From: Planctomycetaceae bacterium
Lineage (GTDB): Bacteria; Planctomycetota; Planctomycetia; Pirellulales; Pirellulaceae
NCBI GenBank assembly: GCA_007133715.1
Contig: SLMF01000554.1
Location: forward strand, 1 to 8,049
Direction: 5' to 3'
DNA: 8,049 bases
Under the pieces are notes generated by a model, which worked only from the letters and a program-made list of their open reading frames with translations, made no database searches and was not told where the DNA came from. Of the stretch, positions 7,801 to 8,049 are shown in pieces; position 1 is the stretch's first letter; each line of letters starts with the position of its first letter. The position numbers and the translations under genes are program-made.

Positions 7801-8049
7801 CCGTCGCACCATCACATTGGCGCAAAGCACGGACCAGTTCCGGCTGACCGCTCGGAGAATGCGAGTGCAGCCACTGCTCGAATTGATCCAGCACCAGCAG
7901 CAGTTTGCCGCCCGGCACCAGTTCCGGGTTGCGGCGGATCGCACCCAAACTGTCCGAAAGACCGAGCCCCGCGGGCAGACGAGGACAATGCTGCCGAATC
8001 TGATGCAACAGACGCGACTCGGTCGCGACCGGATCCGCCTCGCTGTACA
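4898..8049 (-). CDS. STAND NTPase / transmembrane / HEAT-like / FGE-fold signalling protein, N-terminus beyond the window
   Basis: The frame is open to the window edge, so the protein is N-terminally incomplete; 1049 residues are visible. Domains run as follows. Part of a novel-STAND NTPase occupies about 8049-7090: Walker B LLLVLDQFEQW at 7871-7903, a RDDFW sensor-like motif at 7766-7780, then a winged-helix-like part ending in YQLTHDFLVPSLREWL (about 7079-7127). The Walker A loop must lie beyond the edge. A basic stretch and one transmembrane helix (6806-6871) follow, then a long helical region, HEAT-like at about 5756-6120 (for example LLLGLIGSPEAIWPLL). Last is a domain of the FGE-sulfatase / SUMF1-EgtB-PvdO fold (about 5640-4925): TTEVTLRQY, YRLPNELEWEYACRAGT, DMYGNVQEWC, VVRGGC, VGFRIA. 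Positive charges before the helix suggest the NTPase side is cytoplasmic and the HEAT and FGE parts are outside. In planctomycete relatives a Ser/Thr kinase domain precedes the NTPase, so a kinase is likely off-window. The role is probably stimulus sensing and signalling; the ligand is unknown. Confidence 0.9.
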   Translation of the reverse strand, partial: YSEADPVATESRLLHQIRQHCPRLPAGLGLSDSLGAIRRNPELVPGGKLLLVLDQFEQWLHSHSPSGQPELVRALRQCDGATVACLILVRDDFWLGVSRFVRELETPLDQEHNSALIDTFDVPHARRVLIALGRAVEAIPRGPLPRAAGIFVERAVEDLSEGGRVVCVRLALFAEMMRGRPWTPQTLRYLGGVKGIGVRFLEETFSAATGLPQHRVHARAARRVLQRLLPEADTEIRGRVRSLAELLAASGYAERPDEFEDLLRILDRELRLITPVDPGPVVSVETADAELGADAKNQTAREPPQPNYQLTHDFLVPSLREWLQQQQQRTLRGRMTLRLEERVRRWKANPETRELPSLWEWLGIGWWTQWGLWTGEQQRLMATARRYHLKRTGIAAVILLVFALVAGQLVGQFMAESAVERLLSAETVDVPLVLDGLRPCYFWAERPLREALDDPDPRRRLHARLGLLPIDAQQTHQLGPYLLEASPDELRVICETMPVGERGISEFVGHLSDPTKDPYRRFRAACALVAWQVPVSHWDPYADEIAAWLSLGNPFLLSHWVDILRPAADALIPSLKSLYRNSDRAEARHQAMVVLAEYLRDDPERLLELGRLSEREDLGVLASQLRHFSAQVSPTLQAILDEPLPSDAPDYAAFHQRANVALLLGLIGSPEAIWPLLAPAEDPTLRTSLIHGWGEAGLDSELLIARLPHESEPGIQRAILWSLGKAEALTLPSRRRAEVAAELRALHRQTPDPGLHSAAQWLLARWGYDDFWGNDQHRPDRGQIRPDRDWYRTGQGQTMAIIRGPVHFSQDSLQDDADFQPQEFHAPQVIERTFAIATTEVTLRQYRRFLPRHLADTDACPDSPVTNVTRADAMAYCQWLSEQEGLAQETWVYETDAEGMLQMPADGLDRTGYRLPNELEWEYACRAGTSTTRYTGRTARYLEAYAWYVGNSQGVSHPVGLLLPNDLGLFDMYGNVQEWCQNAYFVSEESNPSALEAKMGVVRGGCNRVSLRSLRSSFRLGIASTFSGPTVGFRIARTLPREDGTGRPE
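4925..5640 (-). other. FGE-fold domain without catalytic cysteines
   Basis: This is the C-terminal domain of the STAND protein. The scaffold motifs of the formylglycine-generating-enzyme fold are intact: EVT near 5530, YRLP-x-E-x-EWEYACRAGT at about 5253-5312, GNVQEWC near 5115-5135, RGG near 5033-5041 and GFR near 4937-4945. Genuine FGE has two copper-binding cysteines five residues apart shortly before GFR; here the matching stretch reads LRSLRSSFR, with none. Formylglycine formation is therefore unlikely. A ligand-binding or oxidoreductase-like role, as in other SUMF1-fold proteins, is possible. Confidence 0.75.
5683..5724 (-). repeat. Two imperfect 21-base tandem copies in the HEAT-FGE linker
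   Basis: The 13-mer CGCGATCCGGCCG occurs at 5683-5695 and again at 5704-5716, a period of 21 bases. In the STAND protein this gives two seven-residue units beginning RPDR, in the charged linker between the HEAT-like and FGE-fold parts. The reading frame is kept. Confidence 0.7.
6806..6871 (-). other. Transmembrane helix of the STAND protein
   Basis: About 22 hydrophobic residues (GIAAVILLVFALVAGQLVGQ plus FM) are preceded by RRYHLKR and followed by the acidic-leaning AESAVER. By the positive-inside rule the preceding NTPase half is cytoplasmic and the following HEAT and FGE half is on the other side of the membrane. It is the only clear membrane segment in the visible part. Confidence 0.8.
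7064..7078 (-). repeat. Five CAG units coding a short polyglutamine run
   Basis: Five CTG triplets on the plus strand read as five CAG codons (Gln) in the STAND gene, just after the REWL end of the winged-helix-like part. All five use the same codon, which suggests replication slippage. It is short and in frame. Confidence 0.8.

Noticed and set aside
8006..8008. TTG as the true start of the STAND gene
   Set aside because: The frame stays open upstream to 8049, and the residues before it (TESRLL) continue the pattern of the family. A start here would leave the NTPase without Walker A.

Overview
The window looks like chromosomal DNA of a planctomycete, most likely of the Pirellulales type. The grounds are the GC-rich composition, a DevB-type 6-phosphogluconolactonase directly behind zwf, and above all a large STAND-NTPase / transmembrane / HEAT-like / formylglycine-generating-enzyme-fold (FGE) protein. 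I know that architecture from the big planctomycete families of Ser/Thr-kinase signalling proteins. The lineage is inferred from gene content, not from a marker gene.

Positions 1-3000, plus strand, hold a probable three-gene unit. It starts with a small di-iron carboxylate protein of alternative-oxidase type (19-747). Glucose-6-phosphate dehydrogenase zwf follows (about 807-2294), then 6-phosphogluconolactonase pgl (2329-3000). Together zwf and pgl make the oxidative branch of the pentose phosphate pathway from glucose-6-phosphate to 6-phosphogluconate, with NADPH as product. The oxidase-like protein would be an electron outlet to oxygen. No 6-phosphogluconate dehydrogenase or Entner-Doudoroff gene is visible.

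Positions 2965-8049, minus strand, hold two genes read towards pgl. The upstream one (8049 down to 4898) runs off the right edge of the window. It shows the Walker B half of a STAND NTPase, one transmembrane helix, a HEAT-like region and a C-terminal FGE-fold domain that lacks the catalytic cysteines. After a 220-base gap comes a 570-residue glycosyltransferase (4677 down to 2965). It has an unusual N-terminal Cys/Trp module, a middle domain with an HTKG motif, and a C-terminal GT2/GT-A domain. Its 3' end overlaps the 3' end of pgl by 36 bases in convergent orientation.

I see no tRNA, rRNA, CRISPR array, insertion sequence or phage gene. The points most worth a second look are the divergent oxidase beside zwf-pgl, the degenerate FGE domain at the end of the membrane STAND protein, and the N-terminal module of the glycosyltransferase.
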